Positions 7,818 to 16,760 are shown, counted from the stretch's first letter. The stretch is DNA of 64,000 nucleotides from Nitrosomonas sp. JL21 (GCF_009833095.1 NZ_QRCB01000006.1:1-64000), one strand, 5' to 3'. The notes: generated from the sequence alone by a model not told the origin. A program made the numbers and translations.

Positions 7818-8651
7818 TCATTGCGAGATCAGCGCGCTCGGATGACTGATCAGAATTGTGTAATAGTCTTTGTTACGTGCTACCCAGCCGCGAACTTCGA
7901 CTGCTTTTCCCAAATAGCTGGATAATTCTGGAAATAAATGCAGGTTTGCATTGGCAATGCGGATATCCGTTTTGTCGTTGATAATGAGCCGGGTATATTT
8001 CTTGCCTTTGCGAAGAGTAATCGGTGTGCCGATGAAGCGTTGCCAGCCTTTGGTATGGCTGGAAATCTGCGAAATTGGTCGCGACTGATATTCCGGCATC
8101 GCCCATATGCCAAGTTTCTTCTTTTCTGCGTGTTGTTGTGCCCGGCTCAATTCGTCAGCGTAGCGGCCGTTTGGCGGAATGATGCTGACGGCCCCCAGGC
8201 CATTTTCCAATAATGCGAGATTAAGATGCTTGCCATCCGGCAAATACACATAGGCCAGTAACCGCTTGTATTTGTCGTGTCTGACTTGATCGAATTCCAG
8301 ATAAATTTTACTGTTGCTTGGCAATTGAGCTTGAAGCCACTGTTTGGCGGCTACACCGCCGGGTTCTTCAACCTGGTGGCGGCTTTCAATCTCGGGTGTG
8401 TTGATACCCAATAACCGCACATGCTTACCGTTTTCTAAAACAATCGTGTCGCCATCATATACCCGAACCACATGCTGCATCTGTCGATTGCTTGAGCCGG
8501 CAATTTGAACCTGCTGAGCGCCACGCGTTGCCTGATCCGAATAAGTGACTCGTCCTTTGTCATCGACGCTACGATAAATTTCGGTGGCAATCGCAGTGGA
8601 TGTGACGACGCTAAGTATCAGGCAATGAATGAAGAAATGCCGCTGAGACAT
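7818..8651 (-). CDS. Secreted thermonuclease-like (SNase) protein with DUF4124-like N-terminus
   Basis: The 277-residue protein has a signal peptide (about 1-22) and then a short DUF4124-like segment (EIYRSVDDKGRVTYSD). A staphylococcal-nuclease fold follows at about 55-195 with YDGDTI, VRLLGINTPE and D-K-Y-K-R-L-L-A. Compared with the model enzyme, the catalytic arginines and the Glu of T-P-E are kept, but the metal-binding Asp before T-P-E is Asn. The C-terminal 75 residues look like an extra OB-like domain. It is probably periplasmic or secreted, acting on nucleic acids if active. No operon partner is seen. Confidence 0.82.
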   Translation of the reverse strand: MSQRHFFIHCLILSVVTSTAIATEIYRSVDDKGRVTYSDQATRGAQQVQIAGSSNRQMQHVVRVYDGDTIVLENGKHVRLLGINTPEIESRHQVEEPGGVAAKQWLQAQLPSNSKIYLEFDQVRHDKYKRLLAYVYLPDGKHLNLALLENGLGAVSIIPPNGRYADELSRAQQHAEKKKLGIWAMPEYQSRPISQISSHTKGWQRFIGTPITLRKGKKYTRLIINDKTDIRIANANLHLFPELSSYLGKAVEVRGWVARNKDYYTILISHPSALISQ

Positions 8652-8810
8652 GACGGGTTATCAGGATGTGATTATCAAATCAAACATGGCAAGCATGATG
8701 CCATAGTTTTATTTGCTGCAGAAATAGGGAATGGAATAAAGCAGAAATACCAGACTATCAAGGCAAGGAATTTTTGAGAGGGTGGCGAACGGTGGTCAGG
8801 AAAGGTGACA

Positions 8811-8866
8811 TCAGGCTCAACTCGCGTAATAGTTATATGCGATACATGAGCATTTTGAGCCTGATG
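8811..8866. repeat. 56-nt inverted repeat related to the MITE-like element at 31 kb
   Basis: Arms of 11 bp (8811-8821 and 8856-8866) are perfect inverted repeats, with a second small repeat nested in the loop (8823-8826 and 8840-8843). Bases 8847-8866 match the complement of 31031-31050 at 19 of 20 positions, so the two sites carry related sequence. It lies just beyond the stop of the PEP-CTERM gene. There is no T-run, so it is not a typical terminator. Confidence 0.5.
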
Positions 8867-8886
8867 AGTGTAGGAGCAATACGTTA

Positions 8887-9585
8887 TTAAGCCAGTAAGA
8901 TCGAATTAGGTAAAAGTTTTTTTCTACGATATCCCCAAAAGCCTATCAACCCTAATCCGCCCAACCACATCAGATAAGTTTCCGGTTCAGGGACGGGGGG
9001 TGGCATTTCTACGCCGCCTGTTATCGTGCCCCCGATGCCAAATCCTCCACCAATTGCATCGTTCAAATCAGATATTCCGTTAGAATTCAGAACCAGGGTG
9101 CGAGTTTGATCACTATCGGATGGATTGTACATAAAAGTTCCATACGATAGGCCACTCATTAAATCGTTATAAACGCTCACATTGGTTCCCGAAGTGCGTA
9201 CATCAGTTAATGGGGAGGTGATATCGAATAATTGATATTCGATTGAACTGCCTATTACGTCATAACTGTATAACGTCAAAGAGGCTGAAATGACGTTACC
9301 ACTCACAGCGGAAAGATCGAACGTGAAAAAGTTATTGTGATTGGCTATATCACAGCATTTTCCGGCAATGTAATTATCATTCTCGGCGTCATGGCCGGCT
9401 GAGCTAGCCCACCATCCACTATCAGAGTTGGATACAAAAAAATCTCCAGTGCTCGTGGTGATGTTCAGACCATTATCGCGACTAAAGCTGCTGTTACCAA
9501 AAATGTATAGATCAGCTATTGCAAATTCGGAAAAAGAAATCCCAATAATAGACAGTGCACAAGCTAGCTTAATTTTTAGATTCAT
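8887..9585 (-). CDS. PEP-CTERM sorting-domain protein
   Basis: A 232-residue exported protein. The start at 9585 is chosen because GAGGA stands 6 bases upstream and the protein then opens with a clean signal peptide (MNLKIKLACALSIIGISFSE). The C-terminal tail has V-P-E-P-E-T-Y, a hydrophobic helix (LMWLGGLGLIGFWGY) and R-R-K-K, the tripartite PEP-CTERM signal that exosortase/EpsH recognises for surface sorting. The body is rich in Ser, Asn and Gly with no known domain; it resembles jelly-roll surface proteins. The exosortase itself is not in the window. Confidence 0.88.
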   Translation of the reverse strand: MNLKIKLACALSIIGISFSEFAIADLYIFGNSSFSRDNGLNITTSTGDFFVSNSDSGWWASSAGHDAENDNYIAGKCCDIANHNNFFTFDLSAVSGNVISASLTLYSYDVIGSSIEYQLFDITSPLTDVRTSGTNVSVYNDLMSGLSYGTFMYNPSDSDQTRTLVLNSNGISDLNDAIGGGFGIGGTITGGVEMPPPVPEPETYLMWLGGLGLIGFWGYRRKKLLPNSILLA

Positions 9586-9990
9586 TTTTTTCCTCAATTT
9601 GAAGGCTTTTCGAAAAACCATAATAATATGAAAACACAGCTGCTTGATTGCTTGTATCATGTTTGTACTTGAATCACATCATCAATATCAGAGAAACGCT
9701 GATTGATATGTTCCGGTTGTTGCGTTCCGGGCGCCTCGCCCTTCATTTTGTTCGTTTAATTGACCAGCGCAAAATTCGTTCAATCTTTCACCGGTTTCCA
9801 GCATGATTGAACCGTTATGATGGCGAGTTTTTGGTTAAAATCAGACCAAATGCCCTTATTGGTGATAATATCGAAAGCAGCGAGGGATCCACCGATAATT
9901 TTCTACTACTAAAAATGCTTTAATTCGTTACCTACACTACCAGGACTGCCGTTCATTCGTTTTTTCTCCAACTAGATTTTACCGTTTAGC
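9586..9990. other. Intergenic region between PEP-CTERM gene and mla operon
   Basis: About 400 bases separate two divergent transcription units, so both promoters should lie here. No consensus sigma-70 pair or sigma-54 (GG-N10-GC) site was convincing, and no other gene was seen. Confidence 0.4.
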
Positions 9991-10803
9991 ATGCCATCTG
10001 AGACTTTAATTGAGGCCAAAGGCCTCAGCTTTTCCTATGACACGCGCCCGATTCTGAAGGGTGTCGACATGACCATGCAGCGTGGTCAAGTGGTCGCCAT
10101 CATGGGCGGCAGCGGTTCGGGCAAAACGACGTTGCTCCGCCTGATCAGTGGGGCGATTCGACCAACAGCGGGATACGTGAAGTTTGGCGGCGAAGTAGTG
10201 CATGAGCTGGATCGCGATGCGCTGTTCAAGTTGCGGCGCAAAATGGGCATGTTGTTCCAATTCGGCGCGCTATTCACCGATCTGTCGGTATTTGACAATG
10301 TCGCGTTTCAAATGCGCGAGCATACCGATTTGCCGGAACCAATGATTCGGGATTTGGTATTGATGAAATTGCATGCCGTCGGTTTGCGCGGAGCCCACCA
10401 TCTGATGCCGAACGAATTATCTGGCGGCATGGCGCGGCGTGTGGCATTGGCTCGCTCGATTGCATTGGATCCGATGTTGATCATGTACGATGAACCTTTC
10501 ACCGGTCTGGATCCCATTTCATTGAGCGTGATCGGAAATCTGATTCGCCGCTTGACCGATGCGCTGGGAATGACGTCGATTGTCGTCACCCATGATGTCC
10601 AGAAATCCCTGAAAATCGTTGATTATGTGTATTTCATTGCCGATGGCGTCATTGCTGCGCACGGCACGCCGACAGAAGTGAAGGAATCCGTAGCGCCATT
10701 CGTGCATCAGTTCGTGCATGGCGAAGAGGATGGCCCGGTGCCATTCCATTATCCTGCTCAAACCTACCGGAAGGATCTGAATCTGGAGGATAGCGTTGTT
10801 TAG
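9991..10803 (+). CDS. mlaF: Phospholipid transport ABC ATPase MlaF
   Basis: The 270-residue ATPase of the MlaFEDB inner-membrane complex helps keep outer-membrane lipid asymmetry. Walker A is GGSGSGKTT, the ABC signature is LSGGMARRVALARS, and Walker B is LIMYDEPFTGLDP. A His follows in V-V-T-H-D-V. The N-terminus reads LIEAKGLSFSYDTRPILKG, as in MlaF/Ttg2A. It is the first of five closely packed genes and overlaps mlaE by 8 bases. The ATG has no strong ribosome site. Confidence 0.95.
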   Translation: MPSETLIEAKGLSFSYDTRPILKGVDMTMQRGQVVAIMGGSGSGKTTLLRLISGAIRPTAGYVKFGGEVVHELDRDALFKLRRKMGMLFQFGALFTDLSVFDNVAFQMREHTDLPEPMIRDLVLMKLHAVGLRGAHHLMPNELSGGMARRVALARSIALDPMLIMYDEPFTGLDPISLSVIGNLIRRLTDALGMTSIVVTHDVQKSLKIVDYVYFIADGVIAAHGTPTEVKESVAPFVHQFVHGEEDGPVPFHYPAQTYRKDLNLEDSVV

Positions 10804-11593
10804 GCATCTGATCTCCTCGGTTCGCAGCATCGGGCATCGCACGATCGATGGTATCTGGCGATTGGGGTACGCCAGTCGTTTTTTTGTGCTGGTGTTATTG
10901 AAATCCGGCACCAGTCTGCGGCGTTTCAACCTGGTCATCCGCGAATTGTATTTCACCGGCGTATTGTCGCTGATCATTATCGTGGTATCGGGCTTGTTCG
11001 TGGGCATGGTGCTGGGGTTACAGGGTTTCGAGACGTTGCAGAAATACGGTTCGGAATCAGCCGTCGGCACTCTGGTGGCTCTGTCATTGGTGCGGGAATT
11101 AGGGCCGGTCGTGGCTGCATTGTTGTTTGCGAGCCGAGCAGGCTCAGCCATTACCGCCGAAATCGGCTTGATGAAGGCTACCGAACAGCTCGCAGCGATG
11201 GGCATGATGGCCGTCGACCCGATTGCCCGCGTGGTCGCACCGCGCTTTTGGTCGGGCGTCATTTCGATGCCTCTGCTGGCTGCCATTTTTTCGGTGATGG
11301 GCGTGTACGGAGGTTATCTGGTGACCGTGGTTTTCATTGGCGTGGACGAAGGTTCTTATTGGTCGCAAATGCAAAGCGCGGTCGATTTCAGATTTGATAT
11401 TTTGAATGGATTCATCAAAAGTTGTTTTTTTGGCGTCGCGGTGACTGCGATTGCCGTATTTGAGGGCTACGATGCCACGCCCACGGCAGAAGGCGTCTCC
11501 GGTGCCACGACCCGCACCGTTGTGACGTCATCCCTGGTCATTCTGGGGCTGGATTTTATTTTGACCGCGTTTATGTTTAGAGGAGTCAGTTAA
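10796..11593 (+). CDS. mlaE: Phospholipid transport permease MlaE
   Basis: This 265-residue inner-membrane permease of the MlaE/YrbE family has about five or six hydrophobic segments. Conserved stretches are GLFVGMVLGLQGFETLQKYG, LVRELGPVVAALLFASRAGS and a G-S-Y-W-S segment. It starts at TTG inside mlaF and its stop overlaps the ATG of mlaD, consistent with coupled translation. It carries phospholipid through the membrane together with MlaD and MlaF. Confidence 0.94.
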   Translation: MFRHLISSVRSIGHRTIDGIWRLGYASRFFVLVLLKSGTSLRRFNLVIRELYFTGVLSLIIIVVSGLFVGMVLGLQGFETLQKYGSESAVGTLVALSLVRELGPVVAALLFASRAGSAITAEIGLMKATEQLAAMGMMAVDPIARVVAPRFWSGVISMPLLAAIFSVMGVYGGYLVTVVFIGVDEGSYWSQMQSAVDFRFDILNGFIKSCFFGVAVTAIAVFEGYDATPTAEGVSGATTRTVVTSSLVILGLDFILTAFMFRGVS

Positions 11594-12054
11594 TGCAGCG
11601 GACAACGATGGATTTATGGGTTGGGTTGTTTGTGGGGGTGGGGATCATCGCATTGATGATTCTGAGTCTCAAGGTGGGCAATCTGAATGCCTATAATCCT
11701 TCCCAAAGTTATGTGATTACCGGCAATTTCGAAAACATCGGTGGCTTGAAAGTCCGTGCTCCCGTGAAAAGTGCGGGCGTCGTCGTCGGCCGCGTCACCG
11801 ATATTCAATTCAGCACGCAAACCTATGATGCGCTGGTGACCATGAGTGTGGACAGCCGTTTTACGTTTCCTAAAGATACCTTCGCCAGCATCCTGACATC
11901 CGGCTTGCTGGGTGAGCAATATGTCGGATTGGCTGCGGGGGGCGATGAGGCCGTCTTGAAAGATGGTGATAAAATCATGAAAACCAATTCTGCGATGGTG
12001 CTCGAAGAACTGATCGGGCGTTTCCTGTTTGATAAGGCGTCGGAGTCGGATTGA
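11593..12054 (+). CDS. mlaD: MCE-domain lipid-binding protein MlaD
   Basis: A 153-residue protein with one N-terminal membrane helix (WVGLFVGVGIIALMILSL) and a single MCE domain (about 38-118) including GLKVRAPVKSAGVVVGRVTD and LTSGLLGEQYVGL. MlaD forms a hexameric ring in the periplasm that hands lipid between MlaC and MlaE. The length is normal for the short MlaD form. The start overlaps the mlaE stop by one base. Confidence 0.94.
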   Translation: MQRTTMDLWVGLFVGVGIIALMILSLKVGNLNAYNPSQSYVITGNFENIGGLKVRAPVKSAGVVVGRVTDIQFSTQTYDALVTMSVDSRFTFPKDTFASILTSGLLGEQYVGLAAGGDEAVLKDGDKIMKTNSAMVLEELIGRFLFDKASESD

Positions 12055-12123
12055 ATAGAATGTGTTAATTTGACAATGTTTGGTTTAGTATTGCGTGATA
12101 CTTAAATTTTTGGTGAGGAAATA

Positions 12124-12744
12124 ATGAACAAATTGATTAGGTTAATGGCTTTCGTGTTGTCTGTCGCATTGGTGTTTCCGGCATGGGCGATGGATTTGCC
12201 GCCCGACCGGCTGGTCGATAAAACGGTGAGGGAAGTAATCGATATCATTCAAAAAGATGAAGAACTAAAAAATGGCAATAAAGAAAAAATGCTGGATTTG
12301 ATCGAAACGAAAATCCTGCCACACTTCAACTTTACCCGTATGACTCAGTTGGCGATGGGACAACATTGGGCATCCGCGGTGCCGGAGCAGCAAACCAAGC
12401 TGGTGGATGAATTCCGCACGTTATTGGTGCGCACCTATTCGAATGCATTGACGACCTATCACGACGAAACGATCAAGGTCAATGCGGCGCATCCATCGGC
12501 GGATGGCAAGGAAGCGACCGTGCGCACGGTAGTCATTCAAGGAAACGGCAAACAGCCGGTGCCGATCGATTACAATATGGAAAAAAAGCCTGATGGCTGG
12601 AAAGTCTATGATGTCACCGTATCAGGCGTCAGTCTGGTGACCAATTATCGCAGCACCTTCAATAGTCAAGTGCGCAAGGGCGGTATCGAAGGTCTCTTGA
12701 AAACCTTAACCGATAAGAACAAATCCCTGGAAGGTAAAAAATAA
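12124..12744 (+). CDS. mlaC: Periplasmic phospholipid-binding protein MlaC
   Basis: A 206-residue soluble periplasmic carrier (Ttg2D/MlaC family) begins with a signal peptide (about 1-22, ending at A-W-A). The conserved body includes FNFTRMTQLAMGQHW, LLVRTYSNALTTY and the C-terminal VSGVSLVTNYRSTFNSQVR. It shuttles phospholipid between the outer-membrane MlaA complex and MlaD. GGTGAGGA stands 6 bases before the ATG. mlaA is not in this window. Confidence 0.93.
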   Translation: MNKLIRLMAFVLSVALVFPAWAMDLPPDRLVDKTVREVIDIIQKDEELKNGNKEKMLDLIETKILPHFNFTRMTQLAMGQHWASAVPEQQTKLVDEFRTLLVRTYSNALTTYHDETIKVNAAHPSADGKEATVRTVVIQGNGKQPVPIDYNMEKKPDGWKVYDVTVSGVSLVTNYRSTFNSQVRKGGIEGLLKTLTDKNKSLEGKK

Positions 12745-12776
12745 CCGATCTCCACTCCTGGATCTGAGGATAGGCA

Positions 12777-13070
12777 ATGATTACTGGCCATGGTGAAAAA
12801 ATGATCGTGCAAGGGCCCATCACGATTGATAATGTCGTTGATATCACCGAACGGGGCAAGGCATATCTTGATCGGCCTCGCCAGGTGGTTGATTTGCAAC
12901 AGATCACCAGCGTTGATTCCAGCGTCATCAGCATGATGCTGGAATGGCTACGTACTGCGCGCCTGCAAGGATGCCAGTTACAGTTCATCAACTTGCCTCC
13001 CAATCTGGCAACCTTGATTCAGTTATACGGAATTGTAGAAATGATTCCTGCAAGTGAGCTACCGCACTGA
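12777..13070 (+). CDS. mlaB: STAS-domain protein MlaB
   Basis: A 97-residue single STAS domain with the usual VVDLQQITSVDSSVISMMLEW core. In the Mla system MlaB binds the MlaF ATPase and is needed for complex assembly and activity. It follows mlaC by 32 bases, in the position mlaB takes in other betaproteobacteria. The start is ATG with GAGGAT upstream. Confidence 0.88.
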   Translation: MITGHGEKMIVQGPITIDNVVDITERGKAYLDRPRQVVDLQQITSVDSSVISMMLEWLRTARLQGCQLQFINLPPNLATLIQLYGIVEMIPASELPH

Positions 13071-13139
13071 ATAAGTTGTTCCGATCGCTCTACATTTTCT
13101 TCCTCGTAACAATCCACAGTCATTTCATTTTACACGCTG

Positions 13140-14054
13140 ATGTTGCCCGCCATTGAAGTCAAGCATGTGAGCAAACGCTATGGAGCTGTGCGTGCGCTCG
13201 ATGATATCGATCTGGAAATTCACAGCGGTGAATTTTTCGCTTTGCTTGGCCCCAATGGCGCCGGTAAAACTACGTTGATCAGTATCATCGCCGGCCTTTC
13301 GCTTGTCGATAGCGGCGACGTGACCGTCATGGGACACCACGTCATCCGAAATTATCAGCAGGCTCGCCTGAATTTGGGTGTGGTGCCGCAAGAATTGGTA
13401 TTTGATCCATTCTTCACGGTACGGGAAATATTGCGTATTCAATCGGGTTATTACGGCATTACCGGCAATAACCGCTGGATCGATGAAATCATCGAGCGCC
13501 TGGATCTTGCCGACAAAGCCGATACTAATTTGCGCGCTTTGTCGGGCGGCATGAAACGTCGGGTATTGGTGGCGCAGGCGCTGGTGCATAAGCCGCCGGT
13601 CATCATTCTGGATGAGCCGACCGCGGGGGTGGATGTCGAGCTGCGCCAGACGTTGTGGGATTTCATCAAACAACTGAATCAAGACGGCCACACCATCGTG
13701 CTGACGACGCATTATCTGGAAGAAGCGGAAACCTTGTGCAATCGGGTGGCGATGCTGAAACAGGGGAAGATCATCGCGTTGGATAGCACGAAAAATTTGA
13801 TTGGCACCATGACGTCGGGCCAGACCGTAAAATTGAAAATTCTGCCGGATAAGCTGCCGCCCGTATTGCGCCCGTTGCTCATTGCGCAGGCATATGGATT
13901 GCATGAGTTGCGCATTGAAAATTATGCGCATATCGAAGTTATTTTGTCAGCGTTGCGCGCAGCGGATATTCAGATCGTGGAAATGCATCTGCAGCAACCG
14001 GATTTGGAGGATGTTTTTCTCAAGCTGATGCGCAAGAACAAGGAGTCTGCATGA
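13140..14054 (+). CDS. yadG: ABC-2 type exporter ATPase, YadG-like
   Basis: The 304-residue ATPase has Walker A GPNGAGKTT, signature LSGGMKRRVLVAQALV, Walker B VIILDEPTAGVDVE and switch His in LTTHYLEE. The C-terminal extension of about 80 residues is typical of the DrrA/YadG group. It overlaps the permease gene by 4 bases, so the two form one exporter. The linkage downstream of mlaFEDCB is common in betaproteobacteria. The substrate is unknown. Confidence 0.88.
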   Translation: MLPAIEVKHVSKRYGAVRALDDIDLEIHSGEFFALLGPNGAGKTTLISIIAGLSLVDSGDVTVMGHHVIRNYQQARLNLGVVPQELVFDPFFTVREILRIQSGYYGITGNNRWIDEIIERLDLADKADTNLRALSGGMKRRVLVAQALVHKPPVIILDEPTAGVDVELRQTLWDFIKQLNQDGHTIVLTTHYLEEAETLCNRVAMLKQGKIIALDSTKNLIGTMTSGQTVKLKILPDKLPPVLRPLLIAQAYGLHELRIENYAHIEVILSALRAADIQIVEMHLQQPDLEDVFLKLMRKNKESA

Positions 14055-14806
14055 CCGGTTTTGTCACCCTTCTCTACAAGGAATTATTGCGTTTCTGGAA
14101 AGTCGGTTTTCAGACGATCATGGCGCCGATGGTGTCGACATTGTTGTATCTGCTGATTTTCTTTCATGTGCTGGAGGCGCATGTCGAAGTATATCCGCAG
14201 GTTCCATACCCAGTTTTCCTGATTCCAGGATTGGTGATGATGGCGGTCATTCAGAACGCGTTTGCCAATTCCTCATCCAGCATCATCCAGTCCAAGATCA
14301 GCGGCAATATCGTGTTCATTCTATTATCGCCTATTTCGTATCAGGCCATTTTTCTGGCCTATATACTGGCATCGATCGCGCGCGGATTACTGGTTGGGCT
14401 CGGTGTTTATGTCGTGACGCTCCTTTTCTTTGATATCCCTTTGGAATTGCCAGGGTGGGCATTGTTGTTCGTTATACTTGGCAGCGCGATTCTGGGCGCG
14501 CTGGGATTGATCGCTGGCATCTGGGCGGATAAATTCGATGAACTGGCGGCGTTCCAGAATTTCATCATTTTGCCTCTGACGTTCTTATCAGGTGTTTTTT
14601 ACACCATCCATTCGTTGCCGGTCGGTTGGCAGTATTTATCGCACCTCAATCCCTTCTTTTATATGATCGATGGATTTCGCTACGGCTTTTTTGGCGTATC
14701 CGATATTTCGCCTTATATAAGTTTGGCGATTGTGGCAATATGCCTGGTAATGATTTCGATGCTAGCTATTCACCTGCTTAAAAAAGGCTATAAATTGCGG
14801 CACTAA
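14051..14806 (+). CDS. yadH: ABC-2 type permease, YadH-like
   Basis: A 251-residue membrane protein with six predicted spans and the ABC-2 family segment F-Q-N-F-I-I-L-P-L-T-F-L-S-G-V-F-Y near 180. Its ATG overlaps the stop of the yadG-like gene (ATGA). It should form the channel of the exporter. The substrate is not known from sequence. Confidence 0.88.
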   Translation: MTGFVTLLYKELLRFWKVGFQTIMAPMVSTLLYLLIFFHVLEAHVEVYPQVPYPVFLIPGLVMMAVIQNAFANSSSSIIQSKISGNIVFILLSPISYQAIFLAYILASIARGLLVGLGVYVVTLLFFDIPLELPGWALLFVILGSAILGALGLIAGIWADKFDELAAFQNFIILPLTFLSGVFYTIHSLPVGWQYLSHLNPFFYMIDGFRYGFFGVSDISPYISLAIVAICLVMISMLAIHLLKKGYKLRH

Positions 14807-14850
14807 AAATAAACATATACTACATACAATAATACCTATAGGAGGAAGGA

Positions 14851-15093
14851 ATGATTACAGCAGAAAACGTGAAAACTTACATCGAAGCGGCATTGCCGTG
14901 CGAGCACGTTCAAGTCGAGGGCGATGACGGGCGGCACTTCGAAGCGCTCATCGTCAGCGCACAGTTTGTCGGTAAAAATACCGTGCAACAACATCAAATG
15001 GTATATAAGTCATTGGGGGATCGCATGAAACAGGAAATCCATGCGTTATCGATGAGAACGCTGACACCGGAGCAGTGGGCTCACCGCTCGTAG
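14851..15093 (+). CDS. ibaG: BolA-family protein IbaG
   Basis: An 80-residue BolA/YrbA domain containing C-E-H-V-Q-V-E-G-D-D-G-R-H-F-E and R-M-K-Q-E-I-H-A-L-S-M-R-T. IbaG-type proteins pair with monothiol glutaredoxins and bind Fe-S clusters. AGGAGGAAGG precedes the ATG closely. In many betaproteobacteria the next genes are murA and hisG; here they are absent, and murA lies at 53.6-54.8 kb on the other strand. Confidence 0.9.
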   Translation: MITAENVKTYIEAALPCEHVQVEGDDGRHFEALIVSAQFVGKNTVQQHQMVYKSLGDRMKQEIHALSMRTLTPEQWAHRS

Positions 15094-15331
15094 AGACCCT
15101 TAAAAGAGGGAGAACGACAGGCAAGCAGGCGACGTCAATGTCAATGCGCGCAGTTTCAATGACCCATGAACATGTTTGAACCTTATTTCATCGTAACCAC
15201 CTTTAACTTGGTTGAGCACATAAGTTTTTCAGGATGTCCCTCGCATTCATCAATCGCGGAACACAAACGGCAGGAAAAACTGAAAGTTTCATCGAACGCC
15301 CGGGCTCATTTTTACTTGATCTGGAATAGCA

Positions 15332-16120
15332 GTGTTTAGACTACTCGGCGCCATAGCAGGCTTCTATATTTTCGGTTTTCTCGGGATATTTCTCGGCTAT
15401 TTCATTGGAAGTTTCATCGACCGGTTCCGGGCATTCGGCCCAGGTGGCATGAATCCATTCAATATCACCAAGCGACAAACTGTTTTCCTTGAAACCGTGT
15501 TCATTCTGATGGGTAAATTGGCGAAATCCGATGGCCGAGTATCAGAAACCGAAGTGTTGCATGTCGAGCAGTTCATGCAAAAACTCGGCATGACCCCCGA
15601 TCACCGATTGAGAGCGATCGCATTGTTCAAGCAAGGTGCTTCGCCTGGCTATGATATCCACCCAACGATCACTGAATTCGTCACTATCTGTGGTTATTCG
15701 GCAAACTTGAAACAAATGCTGCTGATCTACCTCATTATCATGGGATTGTCCGATGGGCACTTGAATACGGCCGAAGAGGAGTTGCTGAGAGAAATCGCCG
15801 GTCGCTTGGGTTATCATCCCGCCGCATTTGCGCAGTTGCTCGACATGGTGTCGAATCAGACGCATTTTGCGGGGGGACGGAGTACGTCGGCGAGCGCGCT
15901 GGATGATGCCTATCGCGCCTTGGGTGTCAGCAAGGACAGCAGCGACCAGGAAATCAAGCGTGCTTATCGTAAGCTGATGAGCCAATATCACCCAGATAAA
16001 CTGATGGGGCAGGGCGTACCTGAAGAAATGATCAAAGTTGCGACTGAGCAGGCCAAGGAAGTCCAAACTGCGTATGACTTGATCAAAAAACATCGGGAAC
16101 AGAACCGCTCCGCCGCATAG
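15332..16120 (+). CDS. djlA: DjlA-like membrane co-chaperone (TerB + J-domain)
   Basis: The protein of 262 residues opens with one membrane helix (about 4-28), followed by a TerB-like domain (about 50-165; LMGKLAKSDGRVSETEV and ALSDGHLNTAEEELL-type segments). It ends with a C-terminal J-domain (about 190-255) carrying the essential H-P-D in YHPDKL. This order is that of DjlA, which stimulates DnaK at the inner membrane. The start is GTG at 15332 with no strong ribosome site. The 238 bases upstream contain no gene. Confidence 0.88.
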   Translation: MFRLLGAIAGFYIFGFLGIFLGYFIGSFIDRFRAFGPGGMNPFNITKRQTVFLETVFILMGKLAKSDGRVSETEVLHVEQFMQKLGMTPDHRLRAIALFKQGASPGYDIHPTITEFVTICGYSANLKQMLLIYLIIMGLSDGHLNTAEEELLREIAGRLGYHPAAFAQLLDMVSNQTHFAGGRSTSASALDDAYRALGVSKDSSDQEIKRAYRKLMSQYHPDKLMGQGVPEEMIKVATEQAKEVQTAYDLIKKHREQNRSAA

Positions 16121-16151
16121 TCCTCTCAGCGATTTAAATTTTCTGCCAACA

Positions 16152-16760
16152 ATGAAACCGTTGCTCTACAGCTTCCGTCGTTGTCCGTTCGCCATTCGCG
16201 CACGGCTGGCGATCAAAGTCAGCGGCGTGGACGTGGATACGCAGGAAGTCAGCTTGCGCGCCAAACCCAAAGAAATGCTGGAATGCTCACCCAAAGGCAC
16301 GGTGCCGGTACTGAAGTTTGCCGACGGGCAGGTGCTCGAGCAGAGCCTTGATATCATGCATTGGGCACTGAAACACAATGATCCTGAACATTGGTTGGAT
16401 GACGATCGGATGATCACTGCTGACATGCTGACGCTGATTCAACGCAACGATGAATGGTTCAAGCCGAAACTCGATTTGTACAAATACGCCGTGCGCTATC
16501 CGCAGCATTCCGAAGCCTATTATCGTGAACAAACTGAGCTCTTTCTGGTCGATCTGGAGGAGCGTCTGAAAAACACCGGCCACTTGCTGGCAGGGCGGCA
16601 TACATTGGCGGATATGGCGATTTTTCCATTCATCCGGCAATTCTGCAATGTCGATCCGGATTGGTTTTGCGCGTCGCGTTATCGAAATGTGGTGCGTTGG
16701 CTGGACGATCTGTTGCAGTCCGAATTGTTTCTCAGTGTGATGCGGAAAGAAGGCGAGTGA
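16152..16760 (+). CDS. Glutathione S-transferase family protein
   Basis: This 202-residue protein has an N-terminal thioredoxin-like domain (about 1-75) with RRCPFAIRARLA and the cis-Pro/Ser signature G-T-V-P-V-L and E-Q-S-L-D-I. An all-helical C-terminal domain follows, with LADMAIFPFIRQF. C-P-F replaces the C-P-Y of Grx2-type proteins. It acts in the cytoplasm, probably as a glutathione-dependent reductase or transferase; the substrate is unknown. It starts 31 bases after djlA. Confidence 0.85.
   Translation: MKPLLYSFRRCPFAIRARLAIKVSGVDVDTQEVSLRAKPKEMLECSPKGTVPVLKFADGQVLEQSLDIMHWALKHNDPEHWLDDDRMITADMLTLIQRNDEWFKPKLDLYKYAVRYPQHSEAYYREQTELFLVDLEERLKNTGHLLAGRHTLADMAIFPFIRQFCNVDPDWFCASRYRNVVRWLDDLLQSELFLSVMRKEGE

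Noticed and set aside
12070-12102. TTGACA with a downstream GATACT before mlaC as an internal promoter
   Set aside because: The spacer is about 21 bases, outside the usable range, so it was not called.
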